From: a bacterium
GTDB lineage: Bacteria > Acidobacteriota > Polarisedimenticolia > Polarisedimenticolales > Polarisedimenticolaceae
Reading direction: 5' to 3'
Assembly (NCBI GenBank): GCA_024226515.1
Contig: JAAELQ010000072.1
Span: 1 to 46,607 of the forward strand
Length of the DNA stretch: 46,607 nt
A model generated the notes under the pieces. That model saw only the letters and a list, made by a program, of their open reading frames with translations, searched no databases and was not told the DNA's origin. Both the position numbers and the translations under genes were made by a program. Every line of letters starts with the position of its first letter. Within the stretch, counting starts at the first letter, position 1. Shown here in pieces: positions 1-7,106 of the stretch.

Positions 1-120
1 CATATCCGCCGCAACGACCGAGAGCTCGGCGCCCTGCCGACCGCCGAGCGCCGGGCGCTCGACGCCATCCTCACCGCCCGCGCCCCCGTCCACGCCCGAA
101 AACGGCGGTCGGAGGCCTAG
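1..120 (+). CDS. C-terminal end of an unidentified protein (5' partial)
   Basis: The first frame is open from base 1 to a TAG at 118-120 and gives a 39-residue tail that is rich in arginine, alanine and leucine, ending in a basic Lys-Arg-Arg stretch. The gene starts before the window. In many bacteria tpiA sits just before secG, but this tail does not look like the end of triosephosphate isomerase, so no function is assigned. A 108-bp gap with a candidate promoter separates it from secG. Confidence 0.45.
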   Translation, partial: HIRRNDRELGALPTAERRALDAILTARAPVHARKRRSEA

Positions 121-140
121 AACGCCCCGAGGAAGCCCCG

Positions 141-171
141 TTGGCGTCCCCGGATCGGCGCGTGCTATATA
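141..171 (+). promoter_or_regulatory. Candidate extended -10 promoter for secG
   Basis: A TGCTATATA element at 163-171 matches an extended -10 (TGn then TATA-rich hexamer). TTGGCG at 141-146 could be a weak -35 with a long 19-nt spacer. It lies in a short AT-rich pocket inside otherwise very GC-rich DNA and would start transcription about 50 nt before secG. The purine-rich GAGGAT before the secG ATG serves as its ribosome binding site. Confidence 0.4.
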
Positions 172-228
172 TTCCCGGGGTTTTGGCGCGAGGGAGCCCG
201 TTCGAGGCTCCGCAATCTGAGGATCAAC

Positions 229-657
229 ATGCTTGGTTTTCTGCTGTCCATCGTCCACGTTGTCGTCGCGGTCTTTCTCGTCCTGGTCGTGCTGCTGCAG
301 ACCGGGAAACGAGCCGATCTGGCCGGCGCTTTCGGCGGAGGCGGCAGTCAGACCGCGTTCGGAACGCGCGGCGCGGCGACCGTGCTGGCAAAATTCACCA
401 CCGCTGCAGCGGTGCTGTTCATGATCACCTCGCTCAGCCTGTCCATCGTCAGCGTGCGTAATGCGGGCGGCGTGGGCGGCTCGGTGCTCGAGCAGGTCGA
501 GGACGCGGACGCCGGCAGCGATGCTGCCGATGAGGGCGCCGCGTTACCGGCGACGCCCGACGCCGGTGCGATCGACGACCCTGCCGCCGGAACCGACGCT
601 GCTCCCTCCGAGCCGAGCGGCGAAGAAACGACCGAGGACGGGGGCCAAAACCCGTAG
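229..657 (+). CDS. secG: Protein-export membrane protein SecG
   Basis: 142 residues. SecG is the small accessory subunit of the SecYEG translocon in the inner membrane. The N-terminus is a hydrophobic helix (about residues 2-24) ending in the LLQTGK segment. It is followed by the glycine-rich cytoplasmic loop that is diagnostic of the family (GAFGGGGSQTAFGTRGA, about 33-49), then a second helix (about 51-73). After residue 80 comes a family-atypical acidic tail of about 60 residues, rich in Ala, Asp, Glu, Pro and Gly, that looks disordered. The ATG is preceded by a GAGGA-type ribosome binding site. A tRNA-Leu gene follows 29 bp after the stop, an arrangement seen in many genomes. Confidence is high from the two helices and the loop. 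Confidence 0.95.
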   Translation: MLGFLLSIVHVVVAVFLVLVVLLQTGKRADLAGAFGGGGSQTAFGTRGAATVLAKFTTAAAVLFMITSLSLSIVSVRNAGGVGGSVLEQVEDADAGSDAADEGAALPATPDAGAIDDPAAGTDAAPSEPSGEETTEDGGQNP

Positions 658-659
658 GG

Positions 660-679
660 CCGCGCTATGATGAGCGCGG
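660..679 (+). promoter_or_regulatory. Hairpin and candidate -10 between secG and tRNA-Leu
   Basis: A 7-bp perfect inverted repeat (CCGCGCT at 660-666, AGCGCGG at 673-679, loop of 6) fills the gap between the secG stop and the tRNA. There is no following T-run, so it is a poor intrinsic terminator. TATGAT at 666-671 could be a -10 for the tRNA, but no convincing -35 lies 17 nt upstream. A processing or boundary hairpin is equally possible. Confidence 0.3.
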
Positions 680-686
680 ATCTGTT

Positions 687-773
687 GCCGAAGTGGCGGA
701 ATTGGTAGACGCACCGTCTTGAGGGGGCGGCGGGGGCAACCCCATGGGAGTTCGAGTCTCCCCTTCGGCACCA
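687..773 (+). tRNA. tRNA-Leu (anticodon GAG)
   Basis: Full cloverleaf read directly. The acceptor is GCCGAAG (687-693) with CTTCGGC (763-769), discriminator A770 and an encoded CCA at 771-773. The anticodon stem is CCGTC/GGCGG with loop 719-725 and anticodon GAG at 721-723. A long variable arm with a GGGG/CCCC stem marks a class II tRNA. The T-arm carries GTTCGAGTC. It decodes CUC and CUU leucine codons. Confidence 0.97.
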
Positions 774-805
774 CTCCCCGATCGATCGCGCCCGGCGCGC
801 CGGAC

Positions 806-1324
806 TCACCAGTCCCGGTAGTAGGTATCGTCGAGCGCGCGCTTTTCCGACAGGCTGTACACGTCGTAGACGTTCTCACCGCCCCAGCTGTCGGTATCCC
901 ACGGATCCTGGTATGAGCGCATGCCCCATTCCGCCTCGCCGGTGATGGGGTCCACGGGGATGCGCGGCAGGAACCTGATGATCTTGCGCTCGGGCGACTC
1001 CGGGCTGCCCACTTCCACGCCCTCGACCAGCTCGTCCAGCGTCAACGGGAAGCAGGTGGAGCGATCGGCGGGCAACGCGCACTGCTCGACGTCGGTAGTC
1101 ATGATCAGCCCCTCGGCCATGTACTTGTTGTACTGGTCGATGGCCTGGCGCATCACCTGGAGCGTGACCCGTAAACGGTTCTCGAGCCGTCGCTTCTCGT
1201 CCCAGCGGGCGACCGGGATCACGGCCGAGGCCAGCACGATCAGCACTCCGGTGGCGACCATGATCTCGATGAGACTCATGCCGCGCTGGCGCTTGCGCCA
1301 CTTCGAGCTTCTCTCCGCGCTCAT
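806..1324 (-). CDS. GspG-like type II secretion pseudopilin
   Basis: 172 residues. A type III prepilin leader is visible: a short basic leader ending in Gly, then MSLIE with the conserved Glu at position 5 of the mature protein, then a hydrophobic helix of about 20 residues. The C-terminal half has the layout of GspG-like proteins, including the IPVDPITGEAEWG and SYQDP segments and a final tryptophan. Two cysteines (CALPADRSTC) could form a disulfide loop. Such proteins are cleaved by a prepilin peptidase and assemble into a periplasmic pseudopilus. I chose the ATG at 1324 over a TTG three bases upstream because the GGGAG ribosome binding site is better spaced. No other secretion genes lie nearby, so its partner system is elsewhere. 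Confidence 0.85.
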   Translation of the reverse strand: MSAERSSKWRKRQRGMSLIEIMVATGVLIVLASAVIPVARWDEKRRLENRLRVTLQVMRQAIDQYNKYMAEGLIMTTDVEQCALPADRSTCFPLTLDELVEGVEVGSPESPERKIIRFLPRIPVDPITGEAEWGMRSYQDPWDTDSWGGENVYDVYSLSEKRALDDTYYRDW

Positions 1325-1422
1325 CAAGGTCTCCCTGCAGTCAATCTAGGCGATCCGCCGCCGGCTCTCAAATCTGGATACGTTCGACTTCTCGGGGGCG
1401 TCTAGGGCTGTACCCGGGGGAA

Positions 1423-1736
1423 GGAAGAGGATGGTGGCATCCTGAGTTGATCGGGGGTCGGCCCCCCGAACCCCCGCTACCGCACTCCATGACGCCGGCA
1501 AGCCGACGTCATTCCGTTTGGTCCTTGTTCCTGAGGGAAATGAACGCTCTCTCACGAACCTCGCTCGCTCGACAGGAGATCCTGGCACACGGGCGATCTC
1601 CCGGCACCGACCGTCTCTCGTTCCGAAAGTCCAAGAACCAAACGGAACGATGGCCGTCTGCGGCCGTCGTGGAGTGCGGTAGCGGGGGTCCGGGGGGCCG
1701 ACCCCCGGCCAACTCAGGATGCCACCATCCTCTTCC
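1423..1736. repeat. 314-bp inverted-repeat element (105-bp arms, 104-bp centre)
   Basis: The stretch between the pseudopilin start and the penicillin-binding protein stop (1328-1759) holds no credible gene. It contains a long inverted repeat: arm 1423-1527 is complementary to arm 1632-1736. I count 13 mismatches in 105 positions with no gaps, and most lie in the inner third. Each arm holds its own smaller palindrome with a GGGGGTCGGCCCCCC core. The 104-nt centre has a nested pair, GGAGATC (1575-1581) and GATCTCC (1595-1601). No flanking target-site duplication is obvious. It could be a non-autonomous mobile element, a dispersed palindromic repeat or a very large transcriptional hairpin. Confidence 0.9.
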
Positions 1737-1759
1737 CGAAAAGCCGGCGATGAAGAAAC

Positions 1760-4126
1760 CTAAGCCGGCCCCTCCGGCTCCTTCCACCGCTCTAGCCAGC
1801 GGCGGAACGAGCCCTTGTGGATCGGACACTCGCCCTGCGGCTCGGTGCCCCGGATGAAGAACTCCTCCCGGGCCTCGGGGCAGCTGCGGCCGGCCAGGGC
1901 TCCGGACTCGGGGTCGATCCACTCCGTCACGACCCCGGGGGGCATCCCGAACTCCCCATCCAGCTCCCCCGCCGCGGAGCGCGTCATCAGGTCGACCCAG
2001 ATCGGCAGCGCCCCCGCGGCCCCCGAGAGACCGGTCGGCGAGTTGTCGTCGAAGCCGACCCAGACCAGGCCGAGCAGCTCGGGCGTGTAGCCGACGAACC
2101 ACGCGTCGCGCTTGTCGTCGGTCGTGCCGGTCTTCCCCGCTGCCGTCCCGCGATAACCCAGGTCCGCGGCCGCGGCTGCCGTGCCGCGCTCGAACACGCC
2201 GCGCAGCACCTCGTTGACGAGAAACGCGGAGTCCTCGGCCATGACCCGGGACGGGGCGGGCGTCGCGCCCTCGAGAATCGTGCCCTCGGCATCGGTGACC
2301 CAGCGGACGATCCACGGCTTGATGTGCACCCCCAGCCGCGCAAACGTCCCGTACGACTCGGCCAGCTCCAGCGGCGTGACCTCCGAGCTGCCGAGGGCCA
2401 GCGACGGCACCACGGCCAGCGGCGAACGGATGCCGCAGGCGCGGGCAGCCTCGGCCACCGCATCGACTCCGATCTGTTGCGACGCACGGACGGTCGGGAC
2501 GTTCAGCGACTCCTCGAGCGCCTGTCGCGCCGTGACCGGGCCGCGGTAGTGCCGGTCGTAGTTCGCCGGGCGCCACAGCTCTCCGCCCGACTGCATCTCG
2601 AACGGCCGATCCTCGAGCAACGTCGCGGGGGTGAGTCCCCCGGGCGCCCCGCTACGCGCCCTCTCGAAGCCGGCGGCATAGACGAACGGCTTGAAACAGG
2701 AGCCGGGCTGGCGCCGTGCCTGTGTGGCGCGATTGAACTGCGAATCGGCGTAGTCACGCCCCCCGACGAGGGCCAGGATCGCTCCGGTGGCGGGCTCGGT
2801 GACGACGACGGCGCCCTGTAATCGACCCTTCCCCTTCCGCGCGAGCTGCGGCGCGCCTCGCTCGAGCCGCTCGAGCCCCTCGCGCAGCGCGGCCTCGGCG
2901 CTCTGCTGGAACCCGGTGTCGATCGTCGTGTAGACCGAGAGGCCGTCGCGACGCAGGACGTCACCGGGGAAACGCTCCGCGAGCTCGGCGCGGATGAAGT
3001 CCGCCGCATACGGAGCGCTCTTGAAACCCGCCCGGCCGCTGGCGAGCCGCAGCGGCTCGGCCCCCGCGGCCGCCACCTCCTCCTCGCCGATCGAGCCGAG
3101 CCGGGCCATGGCCTCCAGCACCTGGAGGCGGCGCTCGACGACGCGATCGGCGTGATCGAACGGGTTGTAGCGCCCCGGGCTGCGGATCATGCCCGCCAAC
3201 GCCGCGGCCTCGGCCAGTGTCAGGTGCGAGAGATCGTGCCCGAAGTAGAACCGCGCGGCGGACTGCACCCCGCAGATCGCCACCGGCCCGCGCTGGCCCA
3301 GATAAACGTCGTTGAGGTAGGCCTCCAGGATCCGCTCTTTCGAGTACGAGGCATCGAGCATCGGGGCCATGACCAGCTCGCGGATCTTGCGCCACCAGGT
3401 GCGCTCCTGGCCCAGGTACAGGTTCTTCACCGTCTGCTGCGTGATCGTGCTGCCGCCCTGAACCACCCGCCCCTCGCGGGCGTTGGCCAGCGCGGCGCGG
3501 GCGATGCCGCGGGGGTCGAAACCCCAGTGCTCGAAGAACCGGGCATCCTCGGCGGCGAGCACCGCGTGGACCAGCACGTCGGGCATCGTGTCGAGCGCGG
3601 TCGGCTCGCGGTCCTCGAGCCGCGAGCCGAACAGGGTCGCCAGCAGCTCGGGTTCGAGCACGGCCCGGCGGACGGAGCGGCCGCGACGGTCGGCGATCGA
3701 CGCCAGCCGGTCACGCTCGAAGCGGAAGCTCAGCAGGCGCTCGTCGCGTTTCCCGGCGGGCGTGGACAGCTCGCGGACGTAGACATCCAGCGAGCGTTTC
3801 GCCCGGCGGAACTGCCCGGGGAGCTCGGGGCGGCGCTCGATGCGGGCGTACCCACTCCGTTCGAGCCGCCCGATCACCGAATCGATCGTCACCCGGTCGC
3901 CGACGTACACCTCCATGGGGCCGGAGTAGACGCGCGCCGGGATCGACCACAGGCGGCCGTCGAAGCGCTGACGGACGGCGACGTTCAGGAACAGGGCCGC
4001 TGTGGCCAGGGCCACGACGAGCACGACGCCGAGGGTCAGGATCTTCCTGCGGCGCGTCGGGCGACGACGGCGGGCCCTGCGGCGCTTCTTGCGCGCACGG
4101 GCAGGGCGGGACGACGAGCGGCTCAT
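1760..4126 (-). CDS. mrcB: Class A penicillin-binding protein (PBP1B/1A type)
   Basis: 788 residues. A bifunctional peptidoglycan synthase that polymerises lipid II and cross-links the strands in the periplasm. It has a very basic cytoplasmic tail (1-28), a single membrane anchor (about 29-50), and a UB2H-like segment (about 70-160). The GT51 transglycosylase domain follows, with catalytic Glu193 in EDARFFEHWG and the GGSTITQQ motif at 224-231. The transpeptidase has SxxK at Ser476-Lys479, SLN at 540-542 and KTGT at 665-668. The UB2H-like region and the overall length fit PBP1B better than PBP1A. It lies 16 bp downstream of the HU-like gene and may be co-transcribed with it. The large inverted repeat follows its stop and could act as its transcript end. 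Confidence 0.92.
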   Translation of the reverse strand: MSRSSSRPARARKKRRRARRRRPTRRRKILTLGVVLVVALATAALFLNVAVRQRFDGRLWSIPARVYSGPMEVYVGDRVTIDSVIGRLERSGYARIERRPELPGQFRRAKRSLDVYVRELSTPAGKRDERLLSFRFERDRLASIADRRGRSVRRAVLEPELLATLFGSRLEDREPTALDTMPDVLVHAVLAAEDARFFEHWGFDPRGIARAALANAREGRVVQGGSTITQQTVKNLYLGQERTWWRKIRELVMAPMLDASYSKERILEAYLNDVYLGQRGPVAICGVQSAARFYFGHDLSHLTLAEAAALAGMIRSPGRYNPFDHADRVVERRLQVLEAMARLGSIGEEEVAAAGAEPLRLASGRAGFKSAPYAADFIRAELAERFPGDVLRRDGLSVYTTIDTGFQQSAEAALREGLERLERGAPQLARKGKGRLQGAVVVTEPATGAILALVGGRDYADSQFNRATQARRQPGSCFKPFVYAAGFERARSGAPGGLTPATLLEDRPFEMQSGGELWRPANYDRHYRGPVTARQALEESLNVPTVRASQQIGVDAVAEAARACGIRSPLAVVPSLALGSSEVTPLELAESYGTFARLGVHIKPWIVRWVTDAEGTILEGATPAPSRVMAEDSAFLVNEVLRGVFERGTAAAAADLGYRGTAAGKTGTTDDKRDAWFVGYTPELLGLVWVGFDDNSPTGLSGAAGALPIWVDLMTRSAAGELDGEFGMPPGVVTEWIDPESGALAGRSCPEAREEFFIRGTEPQGECPIHKGSFRRWLERWKEPEGPA

Positions 4127-4142
4127 CGGAACCCGGAGATCC

Positions 4143-4439
4143 TCAGGCGGATCGCAGGGTCTCCTTCAGCGGCTTGCCGGCCTTGAAGGTCGGCGCACGC
4201 GTCGCCGGGATGTCGAGCGCTTCCCCGGTGTGTGGGTTGCGCCCGATGCGCGCCTTGCGCGGGCGCGACTCGAAGGTGCCGAACCCGCTGATCGCGACCT
4301 TCCTCCCCGATACCAACTCCGCGGCGATCAAGCCGACCGCGGGATCGGGATCGAAGATCGCGTCGATCAGCACGCGCGTCTCCTTCGCCGGCAGCCCGGT
4401 CCTCTCCGAGATTCTCTCGACCATTTCGGCCTTGTTCAC
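4143..4439 (-). CDS. HU/IHF-family DNA-binding protein with a 6-residue insertion
   Basis: 98 residues. A small dimeric nucleoid protein that bends DNA. The family pattern is clear: MNKAE start, ISGFGTF turn, RIGRNPHTG in the DNA-binding arm, and the FKAGKPLK end. Compared with E. coli HU there are six extra residues (around PDPAVG, about 31-36) between the second helix and the first strand, where length is normally fixed. The start is GTG, with a strong GGGAGG ribosome binding site 6 nt before it. Whether it acts as HU or IHF cannot be decided from sequence alone. It lies between an uncharacterised gene and the penicillin-binding protein gene on the same strand. Confidence 0.9.
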   Translation of the reverse strand: MNKAEMVERISERTGLPAKETRVLIDAIFDPDPAVGLIAAELVSGRKVAISGFGTFESRPRKARIGRNPHTGEALDIPATRAPTFKAGKPLKETLRSA

Positions 4440-4493
4440 GCTGGACCTCCCTCATTCGGAGGCCGGAAGCGGGGGACGCGCCTCGGCGGTCCC

Positions 4494-4892
4494 TCAGGCG
4501 ATGCGCTTCAATTCCTTCATCGCGGAACGAATGACGAAGATGCGGATGTTGTTGTCCTCTCGGTCCGCGGGGAAGAAAAAGAAGCCGACACCGTCCTCTT
4601 CGGCCCCTTCACCCAGAATGCCCCATATCTCCTCGCCGTCGTCGAAGTGCACGATCGCCTTCTGGGCCTCGCGCATCGCTTCGTCGAACTGGCGGCGCGC
4701 CACGAAATCGCGGTTGCCGATGTAATCCTTGACGTAGAACAACGCCTTCATGCTGTCCAGGGCGATCCTCATCGGGACCCCGCCGCCCTCGCCGGGCAGC
4801 AGGTGGAAACTCTCGTTGCCGGGGTGGAAGTCGCTGGTCACCCCCTTGTGAATCACCCCGTCCTTCAAATGAACGACGATCTTGTTCTCCAT
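4494..4892 (-). CDS. Conserved protein of unknown function with two KDG/DDG half-domains
   Basis: 132 residues, no signal peptide or membrane segment. Two similar halves are visible. The first opens with VVHLKDGVIHKG and the second with IVHFDDGEEIWG; each is followed by a hydrophobic beta-rich stretch (SFHLLPGE and GFFFFPAD). The ALFYVKDYIGN segment lies between them. This layout resembles an uncharacterised family seen near PilZ-type proteins in Deltaproteobacteria and Acidobacteria (I believe DUF6982, not certain). The ATG at 4892 is preferred over a TTG one codon upstream because GGGGAGGG is then correctly spaced. It is the first gene of a possible operon with the HU-like and PBP genes. 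Confidence 0.75.
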   Translation of the reverse strand: MENKIVVHLKDGVIHKGVTSDFHPGNESFHLLPGEGGGVPMRIALDSMKALFYVKDYIGNRDFVARRQFDEAMREAQKAIVHFDDGEEIWGILGEGAEEDGVGFFFFPADREDNNIRIFVIRSAMKELKRIA

Positions 4893-5113
4893 CAAGGCCC
4901 TCCCCAGGGGGATTGAGCTCCCCTCGTTCCTGAATCCTAGCCCGGACCCTGCACAATTGCACCACCACGCCGATGGATCGACCCCAAAATCAGGACTTTC
5001 TGCTAGTACGGGCCAATACCCCAGGCTAGCGCCGGAGCACCCGCAGGGGCAAAGCCCATTTCTTGACTGCCACCGTCCGGAGAATTAAGTTCACGCCAAC
5101 GAGGTATCCAGGC

Positions 5114-5722
5114 ATGAGTGAAGAGACAAGTTCGCTTTCCTCCGCCATCGCGGCGGTCAAGAGTCGGGGACTGCTCGGCTACCGGAAGAACTTCCTGGTC
5201 GACAAGCCCTACCAGCTCAAGGCGGCCGTGACGCTCGTCGCGCTGGTCCTGGTCCTGCTGGGGTTCGTCAACTACGCACTCTACTCGGCCTCACTGGCCT
5301 CGGCGGCACAGCTCCTGACGGAATCGCCCGAGCTGGCCGAGATGATCCGCGGGCAGGAGCGAAGACAGGCGATCCTGATCATCGCCGGGTCCCTGGTCTT
5401 CCTCGGCGGGGTGTTCGCAGTCAGCATTCTCGAGACGCACAAGACCGCCGGCGCCGCTTACAACATCGAGATGAAGATGGGCGACGTCGAGCTAGGCCAC
5501 TACGCCGCGCGCGTCAGACTCCGCAAGGGCGACAACCTCCGCGGCCTCGAGGACTCGTTCAACCGCATGGGCGCCGCGCTCGAGCAGCGTACGCGGCAGG
5601 ACGCAGAGTCGCTGCAGCGGCTGGCCTCCGAACTCGATCGGGCCAAGGACCTCGTCGCGAGCCGTCAGGTGTCCGCGGAGATCCACCGCATCGCCGAGCG
5701 TCAGTTCGCCCGGCTCGACTGA
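5114..5722 (+). CDS. Inner-membrane HAMP-domain protein without an output domain
   Basis: 202 residues. Two hydrophobic helices (about 37-57 and 86-106) flank a short periplasmic loop of about 28 residues. A HAMP-like coiled linker follows (about 107-157, with the DSFNRMGAALEQRT segment), then a charged helical tail. No kinase, methyl-accepting or cyclase domain follows, so it may be a free-standing signalling or scaffold subunit. I chose the ATG at 5114 because GAGGT at 5101 is well placed; a TTG at 5063 would also be in frame. That TTGACT is instead a candidate -35 element, although no good -10 is seen. The 3' end overlaps the end of queC on the other strand by 22 bp. Confidence 0.75.
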   Translation: MSEETSSLSSAIAAVKSRGLLGYRKNFLVDKPYQLKAAVTLVALVLVLLGFVNYALYSASLASAAQLLTESPELAEMIRGQERRQAILIIAGSLVFLGGVFAVSILETHKTAGAAYNIEMKMGDVELGHYAARVRLRKGDNLRGLEDSFNRMGAALEQRTRQDAESLQRLASELDRAKDLVASRQVSAEIHRIAERQFARLD

Positions 5723-6411
5723 CCGCCGCTCCCCGGGTCGACCATTCCGGCATCGCGAAACCCCTTCGCACGCAACAGGCAAGAATCGCACGCGCCGCAC
5801 GGCTCTCCCGCCGGGGACGGCTCGTAGCACGACAGCGTCATCCCCGGGTCCACGCCGAGCTCGACGGCCCGACGCACGATGTCCGCCTTGGACGACGCGA
5901 GCAGCGGAGCGTGCACGCGGATCTGCCGTCCCTCGACGCCCGCCTTGGTCGCCAGCCGCGCCAGCCGTTCGAAGCCCTCGATGAACTCCGGCCGGCAATC
6001 GGGGTAGCCGCTGTAGTCCACCGCGTTGGCGCCGATGAACAGGTCGTAGGCTCCCAGCGACTCCGCCCAGGCCAGGGCCAGCGAGAGGAACACCGTATTG
6101 CGCGCCGGGACGTAGGTCGACGGAATCCCGCTCGCCATCTCGTCGCCGGAACGCCCGCGCGGGACGGGGACGGTCGCATCCGTCAGCGCCGAGCCCGAGA
6201 GCAGGCTCAGATCGACGTCGAGAACGCGGTGTCCGGCGGCGCCGAGCGCCGCCGCGACCGCGGCGGCGCGCTCCACCTCGAGCCGGGCGCGCTGGCCGTA
6301 GCTCAGCGTCAACGCGTGGGCGGCGAACCCGCGCTCGAGGGCGACGGCCAGGGTCGTCGCCGAGTCGAGCCCTCCCGACAGCAGCACGACGGCCCGCGGT
6401 CGGCCCGACAT
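5701..6411 (-). CDS. queC: 7-cyano-7-deazaguanine synthase QueC
   Basis: 236 residues. QueC is an ATP-dependent enzyme converting 7-carboxy-7-deazaguanine and ammonia to preQ0, a precursor of queuosine in tRNA and of deazaguanine DNA modifications. The PP-loop motif SGGLDS lies near residue 13. The family segment YVPARNTVFLSLA and the Zn-binding cysteines at the C-terminus (C-x8-C-x2-C-x2-C around CYEP...CGACDSC) are all present. Its ATG overlaps the queE TGA by one base (TGATG), so the two are translationally coupled and supply successive steps. Other queuosine genes (queD, queF, tgt) are not in the window. Confidence 0.96.
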   Translation of the reverse strand: MSGRPRAVVLLSGGLDSATTLAVALERGFAAHALTLSYGQRARLEVERAAAVAAALGAAGHRVLDVDLSLLSGSALTDATVPVPRGRSGDEMASGIPSTYVPARNTVFLSLALAWAESLGAYDLFIGANAVDYSGYPDCRPEFIEGFERLARLATKAGVEGRQIRVHAPLLASSKADIVRRAVELGVDPGMTLSCYEPSPAGEPCGACDSCLLRAKGFRDAGMVDPGSGGQSSRAN

Positions 6412-7049
6412 CACACGCCTCGCACCACGCCGGGCCACAGCACCTTGTGCAGCTGAATCTGCACGCGCACGTCGAGCGCGTCGGCCGTGACCCAGTCCGC
6501 CAGTTCGGCGGGTTCGAGGTCGCCGTGGACCGGAGAGAACAGCAGCGGGCAACGCCCGGCGAGGCCGCGTCGCGCGATCTGCTCGACCGCCCAGTCGTAA
6601 TCGGCCCGGCTCGCGATGACGAACTTCAGCTCGTCGCCCCCGCGCAGATGCTCGAGGTTCTCCCAGCGGTTCCGCTCCGCCTCGCCGCTTCCCGGGCACT
6701 TGACGTCGACGATCCGCTTGACCCCGGACGGAACGCCTTCGATCGGTAGGCTGCCGCCGGTTTCGAGCAGCACCTCGAACCCGCGGTCGAGCAGCGCCTG
6801 CATCAGCGTCGGCGTCTCGTCCTGAAGCAACGGCTCGCCACCCGTCACCTCGACCAGGCGCGTTCCGCAACGCTCGACCTGTTCGACGATCTGCTCGACC
6901 GACATCGAGCGCCCCTCGTGAAACGCGTACTCCGTGTCGCACCAGACACAGCGCAAGTTACAGCCGGTCAGACGCACGAAGACGCACGGCCGCCCGGCGT
7001 GCGTCGACTCGCCCTGGATCGAGTGGAAGATCTCGTTGACCCGCAGCAT
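6411..7049 (-). CDS. queE: 7-carboxy-7-deazaguanine synthase QueE
   Basis: 212 residues. QueE is a radical SAM enzyme that contracts 6-carboxy-tetrahydropterin to 7-carboxy-7-deazaguanine. It opens with MLRVNEIFHSIQGEST and carries the CNLRCVWC cluster motif (C-x3-C-x2-C) that binds the 4Fe-4S cluster, followed by VTGGEPL. I prefer the ATG at 7049, which matches the usual family start and sits a good distance after AGGATGA; an in-frame ATG three codons upstream is possible. It feeds queC directly downstream. The gene follows the propeller lipoprotein gene after a gap of under 60 bp, so it may be read from the same transcript, though no functional link is evident. Confidence 0.96.
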   Translation of the reverse strand: MLRVNEIFHSIQGESTHAGRPCVFVRLTGCNLRCVWCDTEYAFHEGRSMSVEQIVEQVERCGTRLVEVTGGEPLLQDETPTLMQALLDRGFEVLLETGGSLPIEGVPSGVKRIVDVKCPGSGEAERNRWENLEHLRGGDELKFVIASRADYDWAVEQIARRGLAGRCPLLFSPVHGDLEPAELADWVTADALDVRVQIQLHKVLWPGVVRGV

Positions 7050-7106
7050 CGAGGTCATCCTATACGGCGCCCGGGTGGGTGTCCGGCGATCGCCGACCGC
7101 GGCCCC

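Noticed and set aside
4896..5113. Possible small gene or promoter pair in the gap before the HAMP protein
   Set aside because: Only a TTGACT without a convincing -10 was found, and no small frame has a plausible start.
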